A stretch of 63,030 bases of DNA from Pseudomonadota bacterium (lineage in GTDB: Bacteria; Pseudomonadota; Gammaproteobacteria; Steroidobacterales; Steroidobacteraceae), in assembly GCA_023417315.1 (NCBI GenBank), contig JAEZFW010000032.1, forward strand, positions 1 to 63,030, in the 5' to 3' direction. The translations under genes and the position numbers were made by a program. The notes below the pieces were generated by a model. It searched no databases. It saw only the letters and a list, made by a program, of their open reading frames with translations, and was not told where the DNA came from. The stretch's first letter is position 1; every line of letters begins with the position of its first letter. Positions 25,266-33,007 of this stretch are shown here, one piece after another.

Positions 25266-25279
25266 GTTTCAATTGTAAC
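25266..25279. promoter_or_regulatory. Candidate MarR operator between marR and hppD
   Basis: GTTTCAATTGTAAC is a 14-bp palindrome with one mismatched pair, located 34 bp upstream of the marR start and about 110 bp before hppD. Its AT-rich, MarR-like geometry stands out in a GC-rich spacer. Binding is inferred from position. Confidence 0.5.
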
Positions 25280-25391
25280 CATTGACGCTAGCGAAGTTCA
25301 CCTCTGTGTCGGTTGCGTATGCAATGCCGCGGCGCAATGCGGGTATTCACGGCCTCGATGGGGTGAAATGCATACTTTCTCGGAGAAGCGG

Positions 25392-26483
25392 ATGAACGCG
25401 AATAGCCCACGTGCGGGCCGTCCAAATGCTCACGCTGTCAGCAGCGAGAATCCTGCCGGTACGGACGGCTTCGAGTTTGTCGAATACACCGCCCCGGATC
25501 CTGAGCTGCTCAGAACACTGTTCGAACGTCTCGGGTTTCCTATCACCGCTCGACATCGCAGCAAGAATGTGACCTTGCATCGTCAAGGCGATATCAACTT
25601 CATTATCAACGCGGAGCCCGAGAGCTTCGGGCAACGCTTCGCGCGGGAGCATGGCCCATCGGCCTGCGCGATGGCTTTTCGTGTGAAAGATGCCGCTTAC
25701 GCATATCGACGTTGTATAGATCTCGGCGCCAAACCAGTAGAAACACCGGTCGGGCCCATGGAGCTGCACATCCCTGCGATCGAAGGGATCGGGGGCAGTC
25801 TCGTCTATTTGGTGGATCGTTACGGCGAGCGCACGATCTACGACGTGGACTTCGTGCCCGTGCGCAACCCAGCGCCGACTCGTTCAGCGGGTCTCACGTG
25901 CATCGATCACCTGACGCATAACGTCGCTCGCGGCAACATGAACAAGTGGGCAGGGTTCTACGAGAAGCTGTTCAACTTCCGCGAGATTCGCTACTTCGAT
26001 ATCGAAGGGCAGAAGACCGGCTTGTTCAGCAGAGCGATGACGAGCCCTTGCGGGCGCATCCGCATTCCGATCAATGAATCTCAGGACGACAAGTCGCAGA
26101 TCGAAGAGTACCTGCGCGAGTACCACGGCGAAGGCATCCAGCACATCGCCCTCGGAACGGACGACATCTTCCAGACGGTTGACGTGCTTCGCAGTCAGGG
26201 CGTGCAGTTTCAAGACACACCAGACACCTACTACGAAGGCATCGATGCGCGCGTCCCCGGGCATCGCGAGAAGATCGATGAGATGAAGAAGCGCCGTATC
26301 CTGATCGACGGAAATCCGGAGAAAGGCGAAGGCCTGCTGCTGCAGATCTTTACGCAGAACGTGATCGGTCCCATCTTTTTCGAGATCATTCAGCGCAAAG
26401 GCAATGAAGGCTTCGGCGAAGGCAACTTCAAAGCGCTCTTCGAATCGATCGAGCTGGATCAGATTCGCAGAGGAGTGTTATGA
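25392..26483 (+). CDS. hppD: 4-hydroxyphenylpyruvate dioxygenase
   Basis: Non-haem iron dioxygenase converting 4-hydroxyphenylpyruvate to homogentisate. The 363-residue protein has two VOC-type halves. Iron ligands are visible as His in TCIDHLTHNV, His in GIQHIALGTDD and Glu in GPIFFEIIQRKG; the C-terminal GFGEGNFKALFESIELDQ is also diagnostic. Start at ATG 25392 has CGGAGAAGCGG before it; the open frame further upstream runs through the promoter region and is rejected. First gene of hppD-hmgA-fah. Confidence 0.96.
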   Translation: MNANSPRAGRPNAHAVSSENPAGTDGFEFVEYTAPDPELLRTLFERLGFPITARHRSKNVTLHRQGDINFIINAEPESFGQRFAREHGPSACAMAFRVKDAAYAYRRCIDLGAKPVETPVGPMELHIPAIEGIGGSLVYLVDRYGERTIYDVDFVPVRNPAPTRSAGLTCIDHLTHNVARGNMNKWAGFYEKLFNFREIRYFDIEGQKTGLFSRAMTSPCGRIRIPINESQDDKSQIEEYLREYHGEGIQHIALGTDDIFQTVDVLRSQGVQFQDTPDTYYEGIDARVPGHREKIDEMKKRRILIDGNPEKGEGLLLQIFTQNVIGPIFFEIIQRKGNEGFGEGNFKALFESIELDQIRRGVL

Positions 26484-26617
26484 GGGTGCTGGGTTGTCGG
26501 GTACTGGGTTCTGGCCAGAGTCCGCCCCTCTACAACTGTCCTCCCGATCCTTTCCGCAGCGCTACTCGAAAGATCCTCCGGCCAGTACCCGATACCCAGA
26601 ACCCAGTACCCACGAAC
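26484..26617. repeat. GGGTACTGGGTTCTGG-word inverted arms
   Basis: GGGTGCTGGG, GGGTACTGGGTTCTGG at 26484-26520 face CCAGTACCCGATACCCAGAA and CCCAGTACCC at 26579-26614. The left arm begins immediately after the hppD stop codon, and the right arm ends a few bases before the hmgA ATG, leaving no Shine-Dalgarno sequence. Confidence 0.9.
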
Positions 26618-26618
26618 T

Positions 26619-27749
26619 ATGAAGCGCCCCATCCAACTCCCGCGCGTCGAAGGCACCGCATCGCGTCAGGCGCACGCGGACCTGCCGGCAGGTACCTTTG
26701 AGCGGGAGATCAGTAAGGATGGATTCTTCGGGCCTGCGGCGTTCTTTCATCACAAACATCCGCCGACCGACTGGGTGTCATTCGAAGGTCCGCTGCGCCC
26801 GCACGCGTTCGATCTCAATCGCGTTTCGAAGGGCCATGGGTGTCCGTGGGAGGCGGCACAGATCCTCCACAACGCTCACGTGCGCGTTCGATACTGGAAC
26901 ATCGCGGCGCCGATGGATCATCTCGCGCGCAATGCAGACGGCGACGACTTACTGTTCGTGCATGGCGGGCATGGCGAGTTCTATTGCGACTACGGCCATC
27001 TGAGTCTGATCGCTGGCGATTACGTCGTCATCCCGCGGGGTACGATGTGGCGTATCGCTGCCAAGCAGCCGCTGTCGGCGCTGCTCATCGAAGCGGTGAA
27101 CTCCTCGTATTCGCTGCCGGACAAGGGCCTGCTCGGCGGCCATGCACTGTTCGATCCGGCGATGCTCGATGTGCCGCAGATGAACGCGGCGTTCCTCGCT
27201 CAACAGTCGGACGATCGAGCGTGGCAAGTCCGTGTAAAGCGCAAAGGCGCGATCTCGACGGTGACATATCCGTTCAATCCGCTCGATGCGATCGGCTGGC
27301 ACGGCGATTTAACGGTCGTGCGTATCAACGTCAAAGATATTCGGCCGGTGATGAGCCATCGCTATCACTTGCCGCCTTCTGCGCACACCACTTTCGTAGG
27401 AGAGCGGTTCGTCGTATGCACGTTCGTGCCGCGCCCGTTCGAAACGGATCCCGGCGCACTCAAGGTGCCGTTCTTCCATAACAACGATGACTACGATGAA
27501 GTCATCTTCTATCACGCAGGCAACTTCTTCTCGCGCGACAACATCGGTCCAGGGATGATGACGCTGCATCCATGCGGTTTCACGCACGGCCCGCATCCGA
27601 AGGCTCTCAAGAACATGCTCGTGCAATCCAAGCCCGCCACCGACGAGTACGCAGTGATGATCGACACGCGCGACGGCCTGGAGATCGGTGAAGCCGCGAA
27701 GGCAGTGGAGTGGGAGGGGTATATCGAGAGCTGGCGAGAATCGAAGTGA
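26619..27749 (+). CDS. hmgA: Homogentisate 1,2-dioxygenase
   Basis: Cupin-type iron dioxygenase opening the homogentisate ring to maleylacetoacetate. Length 376 aa, the shorter bacterial form. Conserved features: YDEVIFYHAGNFFSRDNIGPGMMTLHPCGFTHGPHP near the C terminus holds the metal-binding His/Glu cluster (given here as YDEVIFYH and LHPCGFTHGPHP); HGGHGEFYCDYGHL matches the first cupin strand region. Context, between hppD and a fumarylacetoacetase gene, supports the assignment strongly. Confidence 0.9.
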   Translation: MKRPIQLPRVEGTASRQAHADLPAGTFEREISKDGFFGPAAFFHHKHPPTDWVSFEGPLRPHAFDLNRVSKGHGCPWEAAQILHNAHVRVRYWNIAAPMDHLARNADGDDLLFVHGGHGEFYCDYGHLSLIAGDYVVIPRGTMWRIAAKQPLSALLIEAVNSSYSLPDKGLLGGHALFDPAMLDVPQMNAAFLAQQSDDRAWQVRVKRKGAISTVTYPFNPLDAIGWHGDLTVVRINVKDIRPVMSHRYHLPPSAHTTFVGERFVVCTFVPRPFETDPGALKVPFFHNNDDYDEVIFYHAGNFFSRDNIGPGMMTLHPCGFTHGPHPKALKNMLVQSKPATDEYAVMIDTRDGLEIGEAAKAVEWEGYIESWRESK

Positions 27750-27868
27750 CGGAGTGACGAGGTGAGAACGTCAGAGAACACTCCGGCCCGCGTCGTTGAA
27801 GCCCCAGCACGTCTCGGCTCCGCCTCTGACTTCGTCATTTCGTCACTCCATAACTTCGTCACTTCAAC
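27748..27868. repeat. GGAGTGACGA-word inverted arms
   Basis: GTGACGGAGTGACGAGGTGA at 27747-27766 overlaps the hmgA stop codon, and its complement TTCGTCATTTCGTCACTCC plus TTCGTCACTTC at 27832-27868 ends exactly at the fah ATG. The spacer therefore consists only of the element. Confidence 0.88.
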
Positions 27869-28858
27869 ATGAAACTCGCCACCCTTCGAACCGCCTCGCG
27901 CGATGGCCAATTGATCGTCGTCAGCCGCGATCTCTCCCAAGCAGTGGCTGTCCCCGATATCGCTCGCACGTTGCAGGAAGCGCTCGATGATTGGTCCAGC
28001 ATCGAGTCTGAGCTGCTGCGGGCTTCGGAGGCGCTCAACTCGGGGTACTCAACGAGTGGGGAAGCGCCGTTTCCGTTCAGAGCCAAGGAAGTCGCGGCGC
28101 CGCTTCCGCGCGCTTATCACTGGGTCGATGGCTCCGCGTACGTGAATCACGTCGAGCTCGTCCGCAAGGCGCGAGGTGCGCAGATGCCGGAGAGCTTCTG
28201 GGCCGATCCGCTCGTCTATCAGGGTGGATCGGACGATTTCCTCGGCCCCTGCGAGGACGCTCCCGTCCCAAGCGAAGAGTTCGGCATCGACTTGGAAGGC
28301 GAGGTGGCGGTGATCACGGACGATGTCCCGATGGGCACGACTCGCGATGAAGCGGTCGAGCGCATCAAGCTGGTCATGCTCGTGAACGACTGGTCGTTGC
28401 GCAACTTGATCCCCGGCGAGCTTGCGAAGGGCTTCGGCTTCTATCAGTCGAAACCCGCGACTGCATTCTCGCCTGTCGCGGTCACTCCAGACGAGCTAGG
28501 CGCAGCATGGCGCGATTGTGTTGTGCATCTGCCGCTCACCGTAAGCATGAATGGCGAACCGTTCGGTCGCCCGAACGCGGGCGTGGACATGACGTTCGAT
28601 TTCGCGCGCTTGATCGAGCATATTACGAAGACGCGCAATGCATGTGCGGGGACGATCGTGGGCTCGGGCACGGTGTCGAATTACGACCGCTCGCTCGGTT
28701 CGGCGTGTATCGCCGAGCGGCGCATGCTCGAGCAGCTGGAGCAAGGCAAGCCAATCACACCGTTCTTGAAGTTCGGCGACCGCGTGCGCGTCGAGATGTT
28801 CGATGAGAATGGCCAAAGCATCTTTGGCGCGATCGACCAGTGTGTGGTGAAGGCTTGA
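27869..28858 (+). CDS. fah: Fumarylacetoacetate hydrolase
   Basis: Last step of tyrosine degradation, splitting fumarylacetoacetate into fumarate and acetoacetate. FAA-hydrolase fold of 329 residues with metal-site residues in DLEGEVAVITDD and the catalytic segment VNDWSLRNLIPGELAKGFGF. C-terminal GTIVGSGTVSNYD and FLKFGDRVRVEMFD are conserved in the family. The maleylacetoacetate isomerase gene needed between hmgA and this step is not in the window. No ribosome-binding site precedes the ATG. Confidence 0.92.
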   Translation: MKLATLRTASRDGQLIVVSRDLSQAVAVPDIARTLQEALDDWSSIESELLRASEALNSGYSTSGEAPFPFRAKEVAAPLPRAYHWVDGSAYVNHVELVRKARGAQMPESFWADPLVYQGGSDDFLGPCEDAPVPSEEFGIDLEGEVAVITDDVPMGTTRDEAVERIKLVMLVNDWSLRNLIPGELAKGFGFYQSKPATAFSPVAVTPDELGAAWRDCVVHLPLTVSMNGEPFGRPNAGVDMTFDFARLIEHITKTRNACAGTIVGSGTVSNYDRSLGSACIAERRMLEQLEQGKPITPFLKFGDRVRVEMFDENGQSIFGAIDQCVVKA

Positions 28859-28864
28859 AGCTCA

Positions 28865-29120
28865 AGAGTTGAGAAACTCTCGCAAAGCGCGCAAACACGC
28901 TAAGGTCGGAAGGAAGTAGACAAGCTTCTCAACGCCGCGTCGCCGCGAGAGTCATCTCCCAGAAGAAGGTTTGCACAGCGACATCTTGTTAACCCGCCTA
29001 AGGATACCTAGTGCGAGTATCAAGGAGATTGATGTTCTCGCGGCGACGCGGCGCCGCGGCGAAGAACTTTAATCTCGTCTTCCTTTGCGATCTCTGCGTG
29101 CTTTGCGAGAGATTCTTGCT
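28865..29120. repeat. Nested inverted arms between fah and mtgA
   Basis: CTCTCGCAAAGCGCGCAAAC at 28877-28896 faces CGTGCTTTGCGAGAGATTC at 29097-29115. Inside, CGCCGCGTCGCCGCGAGAGT (28934-28953) faces TCTCGCGGCGACGCGGCG (29035-29053). The 271-bp spacer between convergent genes holds no other feature. The CTTTGCGAGAG word recurs at 61965-62145. Confidence 0.8.
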
Positions 29121-29129
29121 CTGAGATCT

Positions 29130-29819
29130 TCAATCAAGCCTCTGCAGCAAGCTCGTGCCGCCGAGGGCGCGCATCTGATTCATGATCCAATCTTGCCGGG
29201 AGCGCACGTAGCGCGAAGGCGCATTCACGCGCATGCGCTTTGGGCTCGGCAGGACTGCTGCGAGCAGTGCCGCTTCCGCTGCGCTTAGCCGAGCAGCAGA
29301 TTTGTGGAAGAACGCATCGCTCGCGGCGCCGACGCCGAAGATCCCGCGTCCAAACTCCGCGATGTTCAAGTACACCTCGAGAATGCGCGACTTCGACCAG
29401 AACAGCTCGATGATCACGGTGAAGTACGCTTCCAGTCCCTTGCGCAACCAGCTCTGACCGGGCCACAAGAATAGATTCTTCGCGACCTGCTGAGTGATCG
29501 TGCTCGCGCCGCGCACACGCCGACCGCGTTCCATGTCTTCCAGCGCATCGTTGATGGACTCGAGATCGAAGCCGCGGTGCTCCGGAAAACGTTGGTCTTC
29601 AGCGGCGATCACCGCAACCTTTACGTGCGGCGAGATCTCCTTCCGATCGACCCAACGATGTCGAACGGGCACGTCCTCGCGCAGCATGAACGCGCTCGTG
29701 GGCGGGTCGATCCATCGGAACGATAGAACGAGTGCACAACTCAAGGCGATCCAGCCGAGGATCGCCCACAGGAGCAAGCGCGCGAAACGCAGGAGCAGAC
29801 CGCGTCGTCTCTCCGCCAT
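29130..29819 (-). CDS. mtgA: Monofunctional peptidoglycan glycosyltransferase
   Basis: Polymerises lipid II into glycan strands at the inner membrane. One N-terminal membrane helix (about 11-30, LLLWAILGWIALSCALVLSF) is followed by the GT51 domain with AVIAAEDQRFPEHRGFD (catalytic Glu in EDQRF), RGASTITQQVAKNLFLW, RKGLEAYFTVIIELFWSKSR and EVYLNIAEFGRGIFG. The 229-residue length is standard. No transpeptidase domain is attached. ppiB lies 12 bp upstream on the same strand. Confidence 0.96.
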   Translation of the reverse strand: MAERRRGLLLRFARLLLWAILGWIALSCALVLSFRWIDPPTSAFMLREDVPVRHRWVDRKEISPHVKVAVIAAEDQRFPEHRGFDLESINDALEDMERGRRVRGASTITQQVAKNLFLWPGQSWLRKGLEAYFTVIIELFWSKSRILEVYLNIAEFGRGIFGVGAASDAFFHKSAARLSAAEAALLAAVLPSPKRMRVNAPSRYVRSRQDWIMNQMRALGGTSLLQRLD

Positions 29820-29831
29820 GCTGCTCGAGTG

Positions 29832-30338
29832 CTATTCGTCCTTGGCTTCGATGCGCGTGACGGATTCGATCACGATGGGATCGACCGGGACGTCTTGGTG
29901 ACCGGCACGATTGCCAGTCTTGGTTGCTGCGATTGCATCGACCACATCCATGCCGGCGTCGATGCGCCCGAACACGGCATAACCGTATGTGTCCGGCCGA
30001 CCTGGCCGGTGATCGAGAAAATCATTGTCGGCAACATTGATGAAGAACTGCGAGGTCGCGCTATTGATATCGTTGGTTCTGGCCATCGAGAGCGTACCGC
30101 GCTTGTTCTTGAGCCCATTCGTCGCTTCGTTCTTGATCGGCTCGTGGCCGCGCTTGTTATTCATATTCTCCGTCAGGCCTCCGCCTTGAATCATGAACCC
30201 CGCGATCACGCGGTGGAAGATCGTGCCGTCGAAGAAGCCTTCATCAGCGTAGCGCAAGAAGTTCTCGCACGTGATCGGCGCCTGTTTCTCGAACAATTGC
30301 ACAGTGAACGTGCCCTTGGAGGTTTTGAATTGCAGCAT
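29832..30338 (-). CDS. ppiB: Peptidyl-prolyl cis-trans isomerase B, cyclophilin type
   Basis: Cytoplasmic proline isomerase of 168 residues without signal peptide. Cyclophilin core motifs are FFDGTIFHRVIAGFMIQGG, GTLSMARTNDINSATSQFFI (with the Q-F-F-I active site) and GYAVFGRIDAGMDVVD. It is followed after 12 bp by mtgA, likely one transcript. Confidence 0.95.
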   Translation of the reverse strand: MLQFKTSKGTFTVQLFEKQAPITCENFLRYADEGFFDGTIFHRVIAGFMIQGGGLTENMNNKRGHEPIKNEATNGLKNKRGTLSMARTNDINSATSQFFINVADNDFLDHRPGRPDTYGYAVFGRIDAGMDVVDAIAATKTGNRAGHQDVPVDPIVIESVTRIEAKDE

Positions 30339-30348
30339 GGCTCTTGAA

Positions 30349-30507
30349 GTAGTAAGTGACTCGTGATTAGTGGTTGGTCCGGAAAACAGTCATGAGCACC
30401 AGCGGATACGACTGACTGTTAGGGCGAGTGTGTGCGCTAGCCGGGCGGCGATTGGATCAGCACCAATAGTGGCCACTCGGCACTGGCACTAGCCACTAAC
30501 CACTTCC
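30349..30507. repeat. TTAGTGGTTGG-word inverted arms overlapping the prmC end
   Basis: AGTGACTCGTGATTAGTGGTTGG at 30355-30377 faces CACTAGCCACTAACCACTTCC at 30485-30506, with extra copies of AGTGGCCACTCGGCACTGG beside it. The right arm encodes the last residues (GSG) and the TAG stop codon of prmC. Confidence 0.75.
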
Positions 30508-31356
30508 TCTTCCCTCAGTGACCCGCTCGTGACCGGCAAGATCGGCGTGGGAGCGTACGTGAGTAAACCCCCTGCGCACAAGCAGGTTCCGAACCCTCGT
30601 GCCTTGTTGCCAACCGTGCTCGAGTAGGAGGTATCCGCCCGGCGAGAGATGGTCGGGTGCTCGCTTGATCAGATGCTCCAAGGCTTCTAGTCCGGTTCTG
30701 CCGGAGATGAGTGCGAGCAAGGGTTCGTGCTTCCGCACTTGAGGGTCGAGAGCTGCATCGTCTTCAGCGATGTAGGGGGGATTGGAAACGATGACATCGA
30801 AGCGCTGATCGCGAACGGGATCGAACCAATCTCCATGTGAGAATTTCACGTTGCGGATCTGCAGGCGCGCAGCATTGCGCGCCGCGACCTCGAGTGCGGC
30901 GGCGGAACGATCGACGCCGACGACGCGCGCTCTCGGTCGTTCGCTCGCGAGCGCCAGAGCGATCGCGCCGCTTCCCGTGCCGAGATCCAGCAGCTGCGCG
31001 TCGCGATCCATCGGCAGGTGCTCGAGCGCACGCTCGACCAGCAATTCCGTCTCGGGTCGCGGAATCAGCACCGCTGGTGTGACTTCGAATAGCAGCGACC
31101 AGAACTCTTGCTGCCCCAGGATGTATGCAACCGGCTCGCCTTGCATGCGGCGCTTGACTAATTGTTGGAACGACCAGCCCGCCGCCGCAGGCAGATCTTT
31201 CTCGGGAGATGCGCGAAAACTCGTGCGCGCCAAGCCCGTTACGTACTCGAGCAGCAGCTCCGCATCGAGTCGTGGCGAGCTCGAGATTCGACCGAGCATG
31301 ACAGTGGCCGTATGCAGTGCATCTGAGATCGTTTGCGAAGTGGGAGCGACCGGCAT
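30496..31356 (-). CDS. prmC: Peptide chain release factor N5-glutamine methyltransferase
   Basis: Methylates the GGQ glutamine of RF1/RF2. An N-terminal five-helix domain is followed by the Rossmann methyltransferase domain with LLDLGTGSGAIALALA (SAM site) and the hallmark VSNPPYIAEDD. Start set at ATG 31356; an ATG 11 codons upstream is also open. Unlike the usual order hemA-prfA-prmC, this gene is about 4 kb from prfA. Its last codons and stop come from a repeat arm. Confidence 0.94.
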   Translation of the reverse strand: MPVAPTSQTISDALHTATVMLGRISSSPRLDAELLLEYVTGLARTSFRASPEKDLPAAAGWSFQQLVKRRMQGEPVAYILGQQEFWSLLFEVTPAVLIPRPETELLVERALEHLPMDRDAQLLDLGTGSGAIALALASERPRARVVGVDRSAAALEVAARNAARLQIRNVKFSHGDWFDPVRDQRFDVIVSNPPYIAEDDAALDPQVRKHEPLLALISGRTGLEALEHLIKRAPDHLSPGGYLLLEHGWQQGTRVRNLLVRRGFTHVRSHADLAGHERVTEGRGSG

Positions 31357-31424
31357 CGTAACGAGGAAGGTTCGATAGAATGCGCGCATCGTAGCTGCGA
31401 GCGCTCGACTGTGACTAGTGATGC

Positions 31425-31480
31425 GCGCCTACGAGCCTTCGGCCCGTAGTCCGTAGCCTGTAGCCCGTAGCCCTAGCTGA
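31425..31480. repeat. CCGTAGCC-word repeat upstream of cbs
   Basis: GGCCCGTAGTCCGTAGCCTG and TAGCCCGTAGCCC form a run of about five 8-9 bp near-copies ending 9 bp before the cystathionine beta-synthase ATG. It is one arm of the GGCTACAG type; an opposing arm is not obvious. Confidence 0.65.
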
Positions 31481-31488
31481 GGCCCACC

Positions 31489-32850
31489 ATGCACGTTTAT
31501 TCCAACATTCTCGAGATGATCGGCCGCACACCCATGTTGCGCTTACAGCGGCTCGACACCGGATCGTGCGAGTTGTTCTTGAAGCTCGAATCCTTGAATC
31601 CAGGCGGATCCATCAAGGATCGCATCGGACTTTCGATGATCGAAGAGGCGGAGAGGCGCGGCGAATTGAAGCCTGGCGCCACGATCGTCGAAGCCACGGC
31701 GGGTAATACAGGGCTGGGGCTTGCGCTGGTTGCTGCGCAGAAGGGCTACCGGATGGTGCTCGTGATGCCCGACAAGATGAGTCAGGAGAAGATCTTCAAT
31801 TTGCGTGCGCTGGGAGCGGAGGTCGTGCTCACGCGATCGGATGTCGGCAAAGGACATCCCGAGTACTACCAGGATCTTGGTGCCGCGATCGCGAAGAAGA
31901 GCGGCGCGTACTTCATCAATCAGTTCGCCAATCCGGACAATCCGAAGGCACACGAGCTGACCACTGCGCCGGAAATCTTCGAGCAGATGAACGGTAAGCT
32001 CGATGCAGTCGTCGTCGGTGTCGGCTCGAGCGGGACGATCGCCGGGCTCGCCGCGTACTTCAAGAAGCATGCGCCCCACGTCGAGCTCGTCTTGGCCGAT
32101 CCGCAAGGATCGATTCTCGCCGAGTACATTGCGACCGGGCAGATGACGCAGAAAGGGTCGTGGCTCGTGGAAGGCATCGGCGAGGATTTCATTCCTTCGA
32201 TCTGCGACTTCTCGCTCACGAAGCGCGCGTACAGCATCCCGGATGCGGAGTCGTTTTCAGTGGGTCGTGAGTTGCTGCAAAAGGAGGGCGTGCTTGCTGG
32301 CTCCTCCACCGGCACGCTGCTCGCAGCAGCTTTGCGCTTTTGCCGCGAGCAAAAAACGCCCAAACGCGTCGTGACCTTCGCGTGCGATACCGGCGCGCGT
32401 TACCTATCGAAACTGTTCAACGATTTCTGGATGGAGGACCAAGGCTTCATCGAGCGCGAACGATTCGGTGACTTGCGAGATCTCATCGGTCGACCGCATG
32501 GAGAGCGCGCGACGATCACGGTTGGGCCCAATGATGTATTGACGACTGCGCACAATCGTCTGCGCAATGCCGGCTTCTCGCAATTGCCAGTGATGGATGG
32601 GGATCAGCTCATCGGTATCGTCACCGAGGATGACATTCTGCGGTTCGCGTTCGGCCGTCCCGAGCGGTTCAACGAGCCGGTTCGCAACGCGATGACCGTG
32701 AGTTTTCTCAAGGTCGAGAAGGATGTCTCCATCAACAATCTCGTGGCGATGCTCGAAGTGCGCTCATCGGCGGCCGTCATGGACAGAAATCGATTCTTAG
32801 GACTCATCACGCGCTCCGACGTGCTCAACTATTTGCGCCGACAGATGTAG
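31489..32850 (+). CDS. Cystathionine beta-synthase
   Basis: PLP enzyme condensing homocysteine and serine in transsulfuration. The 453-residue protein has the fold-type II core with PLP Lys in NPGGSIKDRIGL, ATAGNTGLGLALVAA for phosphate/cofactor binding and GVGSSGTIAG, followed by two C-terminal CBS domains (about 335-390 and 395-450; VTEDDILRFAFG, GLITRSDVLNYL). The CBS-domain tail favours cystathionine beta-synthase over cysteine synthase. The adjacent downstream lyase gene supports that. Confidence 0.92.
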   Translation: MHVYSNILEMIGRTPMLRLQRLDTGSCELFLKLESLNPGGSIKDRIGLSMIEEAERRGELKPGATIVEATAGNTGLGLALVAAQKGYRMVLVMPDKMSQEKIFNLRALGAEVVLTRSDVGKGHPEYYQDLGAAIAKKSGAYFINQFANPDNPKAHELTTAPEIFEQMNGKLDAVVVGVGSSGTIAGLAAYFKKHAPHVELVLADPQGSILAEYIATGQMTQKGSWLVEGIGEDFIPSICDFSLTKRAYSIPDAESFSVGRELLQKEGVLAGSSTGTLLAAALRFCREQKTPKRVVTFACDTGARYLSKLFNDFWMEDQGFIERERFGDLRDLIGRPHGERATITVGPNDVLTTAHNRLRNAGFSQLPVMDGDQLIGIVTEDDILRFAFGRPERFNEPVRNAMTVSFLKVEKDVSINNLVAMLEVRSSAAVMDRNRFLGLITRSDVLNYLRRQM

Positions 32851-32851
32851 C

Positions 32852-32972
32852 CCACGTGTAGACGTGTGGACGTGTGGACGTGTGGACGTGTGGACGTGTA
32901 GCGTAGAGCCTCTTGGAGGTGCGCGCCGCGCCTTCCGACACACGCCCGCACGTTGCACGTCCACACGCCGTC
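32852..32972. repeat. CGTGTGGA-word inverted arms
   Basis: Five near-perfect 10-bp copies of ACGTGTGGAC at 32852-32899 face CACACGCCCGCACG and CACGTCCACACGCC at 32939-32972. The left arm starts right after the cystathionine beta-synthase stop codon. Confidence 0.9.
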
Positions 32973-33007
32973 TATTTGTCAGTCACAGCTGCATATTCGA
33001 ACGACTC

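Noticed and set aside
24759..25391. N-terminal 211-residue extension of hppD
   Set aside because: It runs antisense over marR and the divergent promoter; dioxygenase homology begins after ATG 25392.
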